Origin: Microlunatus speluncae
GTDB taxonomy: Bacteria > Actinomycetota > Actinomycetes > Propionibacteriales > Propionibacteriaceae
DNA length: 64,000 bases
NCBI RefSeq assembly: GCF_009299835.1
Contig: NZ_VKCZ01000019.1
Location: 1 to 64,000 of the forward strand
Direction of reading: 5' to 3'
A program made the translations under genes and the position numbers. Shown here piece by piece: positions 1-7,514 of the stretch. The notes under the pieces were generated by a model. It was not told where the DNA came from and did not search any database. It saw only the letters and a list, made by a program, of their open reading frames with translations. Position 1 is the stretch's first letter. Every line of letters begins with the position of its first letter.

Positions 1-113
1 TGATGATCAAGTCCACCCTGTCGCAATGTGGTGATCAACTCGGCCACCGCGACCTCCACACTGCCGAGCGCATGCTCGACCGGTGTCGTGTCGATCGTGG
101 TCCCCGAGTCCAT
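1..113 (-). CDS. DUF222 / 13E12-type HNH endonuclease, N-terminal fragment (runs off left edge)
   Basis: Only the first 37 codons are in the window, read leftward from an ATG at 113. The peptide starts MDSGTTIDTTPVEHALGS and goes on through a helical stretch (VEVAVAELITTLRQGGLDH). This resembles the opening of the actinobacterial DUF222/HNH proteins of the 13E12 repeat family, whose N-terminus is a short leader followed by an Ala/Leu/Arg-rich helix. The HNH domain itself would lie outside the window, so the family call rests on a short match. Upstream is an imperfect repeat (TATTCG at 124-129, CGAATA at 140-145) where 13E12 genes often carry an SOS box, but it does not match a LexA box well. 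Confidence 0.42.
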   Translation of the reverse strand, partial: MDSGTTIDTTPVEHALGSVEVAVAELITTLRQGGLDH

Positions 114-180
114 GATCACAGTATATTCGAACAGACAGACGAATACCAGGGAATCCCTTATTTCATAGACATCCGCGGCA

Positions 181-222
181 GTTGTCCACAGATTCTCGAA
201 CAGGATTCGACCTGTGGACAAC
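181..222. repeat. Inverted pair of DnaA-box-like sequences
   Basis: GTTGTCCACAG at 181-191 and CTGTGGACAAC at 212-222 are perfect 11-bp inverted repeats 20 bp apart. Each contains TTGTCCACA, which matches the GC-rich actinobacterial form of the DnaA box. Only two copies are present and there is no dnaA or dnaN nearby, so this is not an origin. It could be a DnaA titration or regulatory site, or simply a stem-loop. Confidence 0.45.
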
Positions 223-568
223 CATGCTGCCGCCGCTGCCCGGCGCTCTCAGGACAGAAATGTCGTCGCCTGGGACTGGCTCGCCGACGAACCGTAGGGA
301 TTCATCGCGAATGCGCCACTCGATGTAGCAAGCACAGTGAGCCCGGGCGGGCAGACCCGACGTCACCAACGCCAAACCTGGCCCCCTTGGCGCCAAGAAG
401 GTCTTCACAGTCCCATCGTGACTCGCGAGACCCTGCCAAGACGATTGCAAGCTGGGCGATCCAGCGACGCCAAGATCAACTGCCACCGAACGATCAGCTG
501 ATCGAGTCCGCGCTTGGAGCAGAGAGGTCGGTCCGATGATCCCTTCGCTGACCACGGGGATCGCCCTT

Positions 569-592
569 GCCCTTCGACAAGCTCAGGGAACG
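569..592 (-). repeat. Dispersed CCCTGAGC(C/T)TGTCGAAGG repeat, copy 1
   Basis: Read on the minus strand this is CGTTCCCTGAGCTTGTCGAAGGGC. Close copies occur at 8454-8497 (two in tandem) and 12842-12862. The unit is partly self-complementary (TTCGACAAGCTC / GAGCTTGTCGAA) and belongs to the short CTGAGCCTGTCGAAGG-type repeats scattered through many bacterial genomes. Confidence 0.75.
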
Positions 593-631
593 AAACAAGC
601 GTTGCCCGACTGTCGACTTCACCAGCGTGCT

Positions 632-667
632 CCGTACGTTGTACCGTTCAACGTACGGCACTAGGGT
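632..667 (+). promoter_or_regulatory. TetR-type operator and leaderless promoter
   Basis: CCGTACGTTG at 632-641 and CAACGTACGG at 649-658 form a perfect 10-bp inverted repeat with a 7-bp spacer, the size of a TetR-dimer site. A TAGGGT -10 box follows at 662-667, six bases before the GTG at 674. The operator therefore sits where the -35 to -10 region should be, as expected for a self-repressing regulator. Confidence 0.7.
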
Positions 668-673
668 GCAAGC

Positions 674-1429
674 GTGGTCAGTGATCTTGGAGCCGATCCG
701 TCCCGGGTGTTGCCGCTGTTGTGGCAGACCACGGAGCGCAGGAGTGCGGGGACCCGGTTGTCGGTCGGCCGGATCGTCGATCAGGCGGTCGAGATCGCCG
801 ATGCCGAGGGGCTGGACGGGGTGACGATGCGCTCGGTGGCCACGGGGCTCTCGGTGGGCACGATGTCGCTCTACACCCACGTGCCCGGCAAACCCGAGCT
901 GTACGCGCTGATGGTGGATCGGGTGATCGGCGAGGATCTGCATCCGGTGCAGGCCGCGGCAGACTGGCGCGAGGCGGTGCGCGAGATCGCCCGCAACGAT
1001 CGGGATCGTTACCGGCGCCATCCGTGGTTGCTCCAGTTGATCATCGCCCGCCCGGCCTGCGGGCCGAACGTCACGGCGAAGTTCGATCGTGACCTGAGCG
1101 CCCTCGTGGACACCGGTTTGAGTGCGGCCGAGATCAACGCGACGGTGCTCGCCCTCACCGTGTTCGTCCGGGGCGCGGCCCAAGCCGAGGTGTCGGTGGA
1201 GGAGTCCCGGGCCGCCGGATTCAGCGATGCCGACTGGTGGCAGGCGCACCAGCCGTACTGGTCCCGCTTGCTCGACCCGGAACGGCACCCCACCTTCAGC
1301 CGGATGTACGGCGACATCGGCCGCTCGAATCCGGACGATGATCATGAGTTCGCCTTCGAGTTCGGGCTGGAGTGCCTGCTCGACGGCATCGACGCCCGGC
1401 TCGGACGCAATCCGGGATCGTCCGGCTGA
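674..1429 (+). CDS. TetR/AcrR family transcriptional repressor with TetR_C-type C-terminus
   Basis: 251 residues. The helix-turn-helix is at about residues 33-80 (IVDQAVEIADAEGLDGVTM then SVGTMSLYTHVPGK, a typical TetR recognition helix). The rest is a helical effector domain (LVDTGLSAAEINATVLAL, VRGAAQAEVSVEE) like that of tetracycline-repressor-class proteins in actinobacteria. The GTG start is chosen because a TAGGGT box lies six bases upstream, giving a leaderless transcript, and a perfect palindrome overlaps that promoter. No efflux pump is adjacent; the downstream gene is convergent, so the only visible target is itself. Ligand unknown. Confidence 0.88.
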   Translation: MVSDLGADPSRVLPLLWQTTERRSAGTRLSVGRIVDQAVEIADAEGLDGVTMRSVATGLSVGTMSLYTHVPGKPELYALMVDRVIGEDLHPVQAAADWREAVREIARNDRDRYRRHPWLLQLIIARPACGPNVTAKFDRDLSALVDTGLSAAEINATVLALTVFVRGAAQAEVSVEESRAAGFSDADWWQAHQPYWSRLLDPERHPTFSRMYGDIGRSNPDDDHEFAFEFGLECLLDGIDARLGRNPGSSG

Positions 1430-1571
1430 GACCCACCTGAAGCGCCGGCCGGGCGGCCGCACGGGCCGAATCGAGGGCGGAGGCCCGTGATTGATCACGA
1501 CCGGTGTGTCGGCCCGGCCGAGTGGGTACAAGGAAATACAGGTTGTTCGACCGTCCGGGCGGTCGGCCGAC

Positions 1572-2360
1572 TCAGGTCTCGACGGTTGAGCACACAGCCG
1601 TTGAGGCCGTTCTCTGTCCGTCATGATCATTGACCGTGACCGAGGCCGCTTGAGGCTGGTCGAGGACGATGCCGGGCAGGGTACGGGTCTCGATCAGCCC
1701 CAGCGCGACCGTTCGCAGCTTCGTGTTGGTGTGCTGGGAGTAGCGGGCGAGCACATCGAACGCGCGGTCGGCGTCGAGGTTGTAGCGCTCCATCAGGATG
1801 CCCATCGCCTGACCGACCAGTTTCCGGGCGTCGACCGCCTCGACCAGCGTCTCCTCGTGCCGGGCCCGGGTCACCGCGATGGAGGCGTGCCGGGCCACGA
1901 TGTAGGCGATCGAGATCTCGTCCTCGCCGAACATCCCGGACTCGGGGTGACCGGCCAACACCACCCCGGCCGGCCGGGTGCCGATCAGCAGCCGGACCGC
2001 GAGCAGACTCCGCAGCCCCGATTCGGCGCCGGCCGCGGCCAGCGGCTCACAGTCCGGCCAGGCGGTCTCGGTGGTGAGGTCGGCCACGGTCACCGCGGTC
2101 GAGGCGTCGAACGCGGTCTGGATCGGGCCGCAGGTGTCGCAGGTCTCGGCGATCCGGGCGATCGCGGCGTCGGTCGAGGTCGCGATCTGGAGTCGTTCCG
2201 GGTGCTTGCCGAGCAGGATGGCCGCGGAGGTCGCACCGAGGGCCTGCAGGGCGAAGGTGGCGACGGCCTCGACCGTCTCGTCCACCGTGCCGGCCTCGTG
2301 GACCGAGCTGCTCAACTCGTCAAAGGGCAAGATCAGGCGATAGCCATGCTGGTCGTTCAT
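1572..2360 (-). CDS. GAF and ANTAR domain RNA-binding regulator (1)
   Basis: 262 residues from the ATG at 2360, preceded by GAGG; an upstream ATG at 2378 has no ribosome-binding site. A GAF sensor domain spans roughly residues 10-165. An ANTAR domain follows at about 175-235, with GQAMGILMERYNLDADRAF and a following helix ARYSQHTNTKLR. ANTAR domains bind paired hairpins in nascent RNA and act as antiterminators; GAF domains gate this through a ligand or redox signal. The GAF part has a CDTC motif (ETCDTCGPIQ) that could bind metal or sense redox; this is inference. It is transcribed divergently from a second GAF-ANTAR gene at 2643, and both sit next to a SigB/F-like sigma factor. Confidence 0.88.
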   Translation of the reverse strand: MNDQHGYRLILPFDELSSSVHEAGTVDETVEAVATFALQALGATSAAILLGKHPERLQIATSTDAAIARIAETCDTCGPIQTAFDASTAVTVADLTTETAWPDCEPLAAAGAESGLRSLLAVRLLIGTRPAGVVLAGHPESGMFGEDEISIAYIVARHASIAVTRARHEETLVEAVDARKLVGQAMGILMERYNLDADRAFDVLARYSQHTNTKLRTVALGLIETRTLPGIVLDQPQAASVTVNDHDGQRTASTAVCSTVET

Positions 2361-2642
2361 ATCGTCGACGTACCTCATGAAAATCTGATCGCACCCGGCG
2401 GACTATTTCACCGGTCACAAGGATGGCCGGACCAGGCGTCTGACGCGTGGTCGGCCACGACGATCTTGCAATACCGGGCTCCGTCAGACCAGCCCCCGCT
2501 CCGGAACCGATCGGACGAGTCATGATGGGTACGAGGGCATCCGAACCCGGCACGGTCGATTACTGTGACAGTGGCTACTCGGACAGCAGTGGTGGCCAAA
2601 GGGGCCAGCGCGGGTGCCTGGCCGGCTACCGAGGGACGGGTC
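2361..2642. promoter_or_regulatory. Divergent promoter region between two GAF-ANTAR genes
   Basis: This 282-bp gap holds the 5' regions of both ANTAR genes. I could not identify a certain -35/-10 pair. GGGTA occurs at 2526-2530, but it lacks a GTTT element at the right distance. No clear dual-hexaloop ANTAR target could be folded by eye. Confidence 0.35.
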
Positions 2643-3347
2643 ATGGCTAGAGATCGCGATGAGATGCTCGCCGAGTTCGCCGCGCGGGCCAGCGCGGCGC
2701 GGACGGTCGACGACACGGTCGAGGAGATCGTCGGTTTCGGCGTCGGTCATCTGTCCGCGGACTACGGCGGCATGACGTTGTGGCGGCAACGGGGCCGGCT
2801 GGAGTCGGCCGGCGCGACGGACCTGATCGTCGAGCAGGCGGACAAGCTGCAACACACGCTGCGGGAGGGTCCGTGCGTGCAGGCGGTCGAGGAACTGCGT
2901 CACATCGTGTCCCCGGACGTCGAGCGGGACAGTCGGTGGCCGGTCTGGGGTCCTCAGGCCGCCGATCTCGGACTGCGGAGCATCCTCTCGGTCGAGCTGA
3001 CCACCGGCCCGCGGCGGCTCGGGGCGCTCAACTTCTACGGCGCCACCCGCTACAACTTCACCGAAGCCGACATCGAGCTGGCGCACCTGTTCAGCGCCCA
3101 TGCCGCGGCCGCTCTGGAGGCGACCCTGACGGCAGAGGGGCTGCGCACCGCGGTCGACACGCGGACCATGATCGGTCAGGCCCAGGGCATCCTGATGGAG
3201 CGCTATTCGATCTCGGCGAAACAGGCCTTCTCGGTGTTGCTGCGCTACTCGCAGGACAACAACATCAAGCTCTACGATCTCGCCCGGCGCCTGATCGACA
3301 GCGACGATCTCGACATCGCCGCGAACGGCGTGGCCGCGGAGGGATAG
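2643..3347 (+). CDS. GAF and ANTAR domain RNA-binding regulator (2)
   Basis: 234 residues from the ATG at 2643, which has GAGGG seven bases upstream; the frame is open further 5' but without support. GAF domain at about residues 10-155 (GVGHLSADYGGMTL, ILSVELTTGPRRLGALNFYG). ANTAR domain at about 165-225, with IGQAQGILMERYSISAKQAF followed by LRYSQDNNIKLYDLARRL. The core ANTAR helix is nearly identical to that of the divergent neighbour, while the GAF parts differ, so the pair looks like a duplication that kept RNA specificity and changed the input. It converges on the sigma factor gene at 3427-4251. Confidence 0.88.
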   Translation: MARDRDEMLAEFAARASAARTVDDTVEEIVGFGVGHLSADYGGMTLWRQRGRLESAGATDLIVEQADKLQHTLREGPCVQAVEELRHIVSPDVERDSRWPVWGPQAADLGLRSILSVELTTGPRRLGALNFYGATRYNFTEADIELAHLFSAHAAAALEATLTAEGLRTAVDTRTMIGQAQGILMERYSISAKQAFSVLLRYSQDNNIKLYDLARRLIDSDDLDIAANGVAAEG

Positions 3348-3426
3348 TCGCGACGGTGTCAGCCGCGCAGCGCCGGCAGGACCTCGATCCGGTACAGCTC
3401 CATCATCGGCTCTCTTCTTCTTTCGA

Positions 3427-4251
3427 TCAGGCCGCGACGATCCGGGGCGTCTCCTCGTCGAGGCCGACCTGATCAAGGTCTTGGCGCAGGTCGGTGAGGA
3501 TGCGCCGCAGTGATCGGGAGATCTGCATCTGGCTGACCCCGACCTCGTCGGCGATCTGCTGCTGGGTCTTCTCCTCGAAGAAGCGCAGCCGCACGATCCG
3601 CTGATCTTCCGGCGACAGGTTCACCATCGCCGCCCGGAGCACGCTGGTGATCTCGATCCGGCCGAACTGCGGATCGGTCCGGCCGAGGACGGCGCCGAGC
3701 GTTGCCGACCCCTCCTGGCCCGGACGGGGCGCGTCGAGGGAGGTCGGATGGAAACAGGTGCCGGCGGCGCAGGCCTCGGCCACGTCCTTCGCCGATTCGC
3801 CGAGCGAGCCGGCCAGTTGCCGGACCGTCGGGGTGCCGCCCTGATCTTGACTCAGCGTGTTCCAGTTCTCGACGACCTTGGCCTGCAGTTCCTGGACCCG
3901 TCGTGGCGGCCGGACCATCCAGCCATGATCACGGAAGTGTCGTTTGATCCGGCCGCGGATGGTGCTGACCGCGTAGGCGCGGAAGTCGCCGCGCTCCGGA
4001 TCGGCCCGGCCGGCGGCCTCGACCAGGGCCAGGCAGGCAACCTGATCAAGATCGGCTCCGTCGATGCCGCGACTGTGATAGCGGCGGGCTACTGATTCGG
4101 CCAGGTCCAAATGCAACAGGACGACCTGCTGCAGGTAGTCACGTCGTTCCGCAGGATCGGCGATGCCGGCGCGACGCAACAATTCGGCGGTGCGGGCCGA
4201 CTGATCATCGAAGTTTGTGGTGGGCTGCGATGGTGCTGTACGCGTGATCAT
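3427..4251 (-). CDS. SigB/SigF-family RNA polymerase sigma factor
   Basis: 274 residues. Region 2 is at about 45-115 (HLDLAESVARRYHSRGIDGADLDQVA, ERGDFRAYAVSTIRGRIKRHF). Region 3 is at about 125-175, and a region 4 helix-turn-helix at about 215-265 (TQQQIADEVGVSQMQISRSL). The order and spacing fit the stress/sporulation sigma factors (SigB/SigF group) of actinobacteria. GAGGGG lies seven bases before the ATG. No anti-sigma factor (RsbW type) or antagonist is adjacent, so control is not explained locally. A matching SigB-type promoter lies just upstream in the opposite direction (4350-4374) and drives the next gene. Confidence 0.9.
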   Translation of the reverse strand: MITRTAPSQPTTNFDDQSARTAELLRRAGIADPAERRDYLQQVVLLHLDLAESVARRYHSRGIDGADLDQVACLALVEAAGRADPERGDFRAYAVSTIRGRIKRHFRDHGWMVRPPRRVQELQAKVVENWNTLSQDQGGTPTVRQLAGSLGESAKDVAEACAAGTCFHPTSLDAPRPGQEGSATLGAVLGRTDPQFGRIEITSVLRAAMVNLSPEDQRIVRLRFFEEKTQQQIADEVGVSQMQISRSLRRILTDLRQDLDQVGLDEETPRIVAA

Positions 4252-4349
4252 CAGGTCCCCTCACGGACTTTCTGACTTCGCGGCAGCTGCTCAACCACTT
4301 AGTTCTCCAGCCAAGCACTCCGTGATCGATAAGGCAAGCGATGCCCGGC

Positions 4350-4374
4350 GTTTGAGGCTCCGAACGGAGGGGTA
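4350..4374 (+). promoter_or_regulatory. SigB/F-type promoter (GTTT-N16-GGGTA)
   Basis: GTTT at 4350-4353 and GGGTA at 4370-4374 are separated by exactly 16 bases, matching the actinobacterial general-stress sigma consensus GTTT-N14/17-GGGTA. It lies 36 bp before the ATG of the small basic protein at 4411 and beside the sigma factor that should recognise it. Confidence 0.75.
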
Positions 4375-4410
4375 ACGATCAGTTCATCGGCCTGGAGAGT
4401 GAGGGGCGAC

Positions 4411-4737
4411 ATGCCTCAGGAAGCCTGGACTGACAAGCGGGAACGCCAGTACGAGCACATCAAGAAGGGGCTGCAGAAGAGCGACCGCACGGAGGACACC
4501 GCGAAGGAGATCGCTTCCCGAACGGTGAACAAGGAGCGCGCGCAACACGGCGAATCACGCACCGCGAGTCGGTCATCGGTCAAGGACGTGTCGTCCGGTT
4601 ACCGTGGTGGAAAGCGCTCTCACAGCGGGAGCAAGGGCCGGACCAGGGATCAGCTGTACAACGAAGCCAAACAGCGCGGGATCGAGGGTCGCTCGAAGAT
4701 GAACAAAGAACAGCTCGCCAAGGCCGTCGGGCGGTAG
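4411..4737 (+). CDS. Small basic stress-associated protein ('plasmid stabilization protein'-like)
   Basis: 108 residues, strongly basic and rich in Lys, Arg, Ser and Gln. It begins MPQEAWTDKRERQYEHIKKG and ends with a short helical hairpin (TRDQLYNEAKQRGIEGRSKM, then NKEQLAKAVGR) like the SAP-like/Rho N-terminal fold. The family is common in actinobacteria and is usually annotated 'plasmid stabilization protein', without real evidence for that role. The ATG at 4411 is preferred because GAGGGG is seven bases upstream. The SigB-type promoter argues for a role in the general stress response, perhaps nucleic-acid binding (inference). Confidence 0.85.
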   Translation: MPQEAWTDKRERQYEHIKKGLQKSDRTEDTAKEIASRTVNKERAQHGESRTASRSSVKDVSSGYRGGKRSHSGSKGRTRDQLYNEAKQRGIEGRSKMNKEQLAKAVGR

Positions 4738-4795
4738 CGTCGATCACTCCCGGTCCCGGAGCTTGATCAACTGCGACCCGTGGAGTCGATCATGA

Positions 4796-5419
4796 TCAAG
4801 CAGCGGGCGTCGCGTAGCTGTTGATCACGACGCCGGTCGTGGTCACGGTGGTGTCGGTGTGGCGCAGCCGGAGCGGCAACTCCAGCCGGGGAAACAGCCG
4901 CTTCCCGGAGCCGAGCACGATCGGGAAGATCAACAGGTGGTATTCGTCGATCAGGTCGGCTTCGATCAGGGTGCGGAGCAGGTCACCACTGCCGAACACG
5001 ACGAGATGATCACCGGGTTGCCGCTTGAGGGCGGCGAGCTGCGCCGCGACGTCCGGGCCGAGGATGTGGGTGTTGGCCCAGTCGCCGGCGGCGAGGGTCC
5101 GGGACGCGACGTACTTCGGCATCCGGGTCATCGCCGCGACCACCGGCTGGCTCTGATCGGCGTCCGCCCACGCGTCCACGAAACCCTGGTACGTCTTGCG
5201 GCCGAGCACCATGCCGCTCGCCCCGATGGTCTTGCCCTGCATGAACGAGCTGAGCACGTCGTCGGCGTACGGCGGCACCCAGCCACCCACCGTGAACCCG
5301 CCCTCGCGATCCTCGTCGGCCGACAGGACCGACTGGATCCCGCCGTCCAGGGAGACGAAGTTCACCACCAGCAGCCGACGACCACCTGCGACGGCTCGAA
5401 GTCGGGTGTGCTTGATCAC
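4796..5419 (-). CDS. Dihydrofolate reductase-like (RibD C-terminal domain) protein
   Basis: 207 residues. The N-terminal strand LLVVNFVSLDGGIQS, the GRKTYQGF segment near residue 75 and IFPIVLGSGKRLF near residue 170 are hallmarks of the RibD_C/DHFR-like family of small NADPH-dependent reductases. The substrate is unknown; many members are not true folate reductases. The GTG start overlaps the stop of the upstream DinB gene by 4 bp (GTGA), implying translational coupling. The start could lie about 13 residues further in, since homologues usually begin closer to the first strand. Confidence 0.85.
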   Translation of the reverse strand: MIKHTRLRAVAGGRRLLVVNFVSLDGGIQSVLSADEDREGGFTVGGWVPPYADDVLSSFMQGKTIGASGMVLGRKTYQGFVDAWADADQSQPVVAAMTRMPKYVASRTLAAGDWANTHILGPDVAAQLAALKRQPGDHLVVFGSGDLLRTLIEADLIDEYHLLIFPIVLGSGKRLFPRLELPLRLRHTDTTVTTTGVVINSYATPAA

Positions 5420-6024
5420 GGCCCAGCGTCCTCAGTACGAAAGCCGGCCGCGATCCCTTCCAACATGGCGGTGTAGTCGCTCCACCAGTCGTCGTTGCCG
5501 ATCGCGTCCCGGTCCGAGCCGGCCCGGCCGTCGATCAGTTCGCGGATGACCTGCAACTGGCCGACGTGCATCGCCGTGTCCTTCAGCACCCGGGCCAGCA
5601 GGGCGCCGAGGGTGGTCGTCCGGGATTCCTCGGGCCACCACGGCACGGTCGCCGGGGCCGCCGGTCCGAGCTCGTCGAGGACCAGATCTGCATGCTGGCA
5701 GGCCCGGCGATAGAGGCCGAGGAGGTGGTCGCGGGACTCGGCGGCGGTGGCCCACAGGTCCCGGTTGGCCCAGAGCTCCTGATCGGCCCCGGCCGGGTCG
5801 TCGATCCACGGCAGCCGTTCGCCGAACGGCCGGCCGGCGCAGAGTCCGAGATAGCCGGCCTCGATCCCGATCAGGTGCTTCACCACGCCGAGCAGGTTGG
5901 TCCCGGTCGGGGTCATCGGGCGCCGGACCTGGTAGTCGTCGAGCCCGTCCAGGGTGGCGAGCACCTCGCGCCGGCTGTCCCGCAGATAGCCGTGATCGTC
6001 GGAACTGATCGGCGTGCTCGGCAT
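5416..6024 (-). CDS. DinB/DUF664 family protein
   Basis: 202 residues, a four-helix-bundle DinB-like protein. Metal-ligand histidines are seen in GVVKHLIGIEAGYLG and DTAMHVGQLQVIRELIDGR, with a third potential ligand between them. DinB/DUF664 proteins include bacillithiol- and mycothiol-dependent S-transferases and many uncharacterised members. The ATG at 6024 is chosen because TAGGGT lies seven bases upstream (6032-6037), giving a leaderless start. It is first in a two-gene unit with the RibD-like reductase. Confidence 0.87.
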   Translation of the reverse strand: MPSTPISSDDHGYLRDSRREVLATLDGLDDYQVRRPMTPTGTNLLGVVKHLIGIEAGYLGLCAGRPFGERLPWIDDPAGADQELWANRDLWATAAESRDHLLGLYRRACQHADLVLDELGPAAPATVPWWPEESRTTTLGALLARVLKDTAMHVGQLQVIRELIDGRAGSDRDAIGNDDWWSDYTAMLEGIAAGFRTEDAGP

Positions 6025-6097
6025 GGCACCCACCCTAGGGTGCAACCGCGCCTGACCGGACAAGTTCCTGGTTACCTTCGGCAGTTACCATCCGGTC

Positions 6098-6307
6098 GTG
6101 CCAGAAGATGAGGACCGTGCCATCGGTGAAGTGCTGACGCGACTGAGGTCGCGATTCCCCGAGGTTGCGGAGGACACGCTGGTCGACACACTCGGGGCGG
6201 TTCACAAGCGGTTCGAGGGAAACCCGATCCGCGATTTCGTCCCGGTGCTCGTCGAGCGCGCCGCCGTCACCGAACTCCGAAAGGGCGGACCACCGGACGC
6301 CCCCTGA
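6098..6307 (+). CDS. Small three-helix-bundle dimerization-domain protein
   Basis: 69 residues, all helical: a first helix with EVLTRLRSRFPEV, then DTLVDTLGAVHKRFEGNPIR, then DFVPVLVERAAVTEL. This matches the small actinobacterial family described as a three-helix bundle dimerization domain, whose members share the 'F-x-G-x-PIRDFVPVLVER' core. Function unknown. The GTG start is six bases after a TACCAT -10 box, so it is probably leaderless. Confidence 0.8.
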   Translation: MPEDEDRAIGEVLTRLRSRFPEVAEDTLVDTLGAVHKRFEGNPIRDFVPVLVERAAVTELRKGGPPDAP

Positions 6308-6380
6308 CCCCGCCGCCGATCCTTCCGCCGAGTCGCCGACGGCGGGTTCGGCAGGTGATTTCGGCGACCGATGATGCAGA

Positions 6381-7421
6381 GTGGGCCCTGTGGGCGAGCG
6401 AACCGGAGCACGCGGAGTGCGGATGATCGACGTCGCGACTTCGCTCGGGCTCTCCCGCGCCACTGTGTCGCTGGTGATGCGGAACAGCCCGCTGGTGTCG
6501 GAGAAGACGCGGGTCGCGGTGCTGGCCGAGGCCGAACGGCTCGGGTACGTCTACAACCAGGCCGCGGCCAACCTGCGGACCCAGCGCAACGACCTGGTCG
6601 GGCTGGTGATGCCGGACGTGATCAACCCGTTCGTCGCCGAGGTGTCGCTCGGCGTGCAGGAGGTGCTCGGCGAGGTCGGCTTCTTCGTCATGATCGCCAA
6701 CACGGTCGACCGGCTCGAGTTGCAGGCGCAGATTCTTCGTTCCCTGGTTGAACATCGGGCCGCCGGGGTGGTGACCATTCCCGCCCTGACCTCGACCGCC
6801 GAGGCCTTCGTCGCGCTCCGTCGCAGCGGCCTGCCGACCGTCACGCTGCTCCGCGCCATCGACGGCGTCGACCTGCCGTTCGTCGGCACCGACGAGGCGG
6901 CGATCGGCCGGCTCGGTGCCGAGCACCTGATCGACGTGCACGGCTGTCGCCGGGTGGCGTACTTCGGCGGTGATCAACTGGCCTCGCCGCGGATCGGCCG
7001 GCTGCGGGCCTTCCGCCAGGCGGCCACCCAGGCCGGGGTCGACTGGGACGACGAATGGTCCGAGCCGGTCGAGGCGACCGCCGACGCCGCGTACGCCCGC
7101 GCGACCCGGCTGCTGGCCGCCGGGTCGCGACCGCCGGCCGGGGTGCTCTGTCACAGCGACAACATGGCCTACGGGCTGGTCCGCGCGCTCGGTGATCATC
7201 GCCTCGTTGGTGATCATGGGTCGGTGTCGGTGCTCGGCATCGACGACCTGCACCAGTCGGCGATGTGGACCCCGTCGATCAGCAGCATCGCCACCGATCC
7301 GGTCGGCCTGGGCCGGGTCTGCGGCCGGGTGCTGCTGGCCGAGATGGGCCTGGCGGTCGAGGGCACTCGGCGCCCGACGGCGCCCGAGGTGCACGCCCGC
7401 GCCTCCTGCGGCTGCGTCTGA
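6381..7421 (+). CDS. LacI family transcriptional regulator of the downstream sugar/sulfatase operon
   Basis: 346 residues. A LacI helix-turn-helix is at about residues 14-40 (MIDVATSLGLSRATVSLVM), with a hinge helix near 55-70 (NQAAANLRTQRNDLVGLVMPD). The periplasmic-binding-protein-like sensor follows (GVLCHSDNMAYGLVRAL, VSVLGIDDL). The GTG start leaves about 13 residues before the helix-turn-helix, normal for the family; other GTGs within 36 bases are possible. The sensor domain suggests a sugar or oligosaccharide inducer. A perfect 16-bp palindrome with a central CG, typical of LacI-family operators, lies in the promoter of the next gene, making that operon its obvious target. Confidence 0.92.
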   Translation: MGPVGERTGARGVRMIDVATSLGLSRATVSLVMRNSPLVSEKTRVAVLAEAERLGYVYNQAAANLRTQRNDLVGLVMPDVINPFVAEVSLGVQEVLGEVGFFVMIANTVDRLELQAQILRSLVEHRAAGVVTIPALTSTAEAFVALRRSGLPTVTLLRAIDGVDLPFVGTDEAAIGRLGAEHLIDVHGCRRVAYFGGDQLASPRIGRLRAFRQAATQAGVDWDDEWSEPVEATADAAYARATRLLAAGSRPPAGVLCHSDNMAYGLVRALGDHRLVGDHGSVSVLGIDDLHQSAMWTPSISSIATDPVGLGRVCGRVLLAEMGLAVEGTRRPTAPEVHARASCGCV

Positions 7422-7450
7422 TCCCATCATTCGAAACCTCGACGGAGTGC

Positions 7451-7479
7451 TTGACGGCACGTTTAGATCGATCTAAATT
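7451..7479 (+). promoter_or_regulatory. Promoter and LacI-family operator for the sugar ABC/sulfatase operon
   Basis: TTGACG at 7451-7456 and TAAATT at 7474-7479 are spaced by 17 bp, a good housekeeping promoter. The perfect palindrome TTTAGATCGATCTAAA at 7462-7477 covers the spacer and part of the -10. Repressor binding here would block polymerase directly. Confidence 0.8.
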
Positions 7480-7514
7480 GACGAATCAGGTCGCCCACTC
7501 CAGGAAGGACAGGG

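Larger units (their letters stand above)
114..631. other. Long non-coding stretch between HNH fragment and TetR gene
   Basis: No convincing gene is seen here. Open frames exist on both strands, but they have no recognisable motif, no ribosome-binding site and amino acid usage typical of antisense or random frames. The base composition is lower in GC than in the neighbouring genes. The stretch holds an inverted pair of DnaA-box-like nonamers (182-190 and 213-221) and one copy of the CCCTGAGC(C/T)TGTCGAAGG repeat (569-592). Confidence 0.6.

Noticed and set aside
181..222. Replication origin
   Set aside because: Only two DnaA boxes, no AT-rich unwinding region and no dnaA, dnaN or rpmH nearby.
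163..555. Possible small gene in the left non-coding stretch
   Set aside because: No ribosome-binding site, no family resemblance, runs across the paired DnaA-like boxes; kept as non-coding.
2526..2530. GGGTA as a SigB promoter for the second GAF-ANTAR gene
   Set aside because: No GTTT-like element lies 14-17 bases upstream.
4762..4800. CTTGATCA / TGATCAAG inverted pair as terminator after the small basic protein
   Set aside because: The 8-bp arms are built around TGATCA, which is so frequent here that such pairs arise by chance; the 23-base loop and AT-rich stem would be weak.
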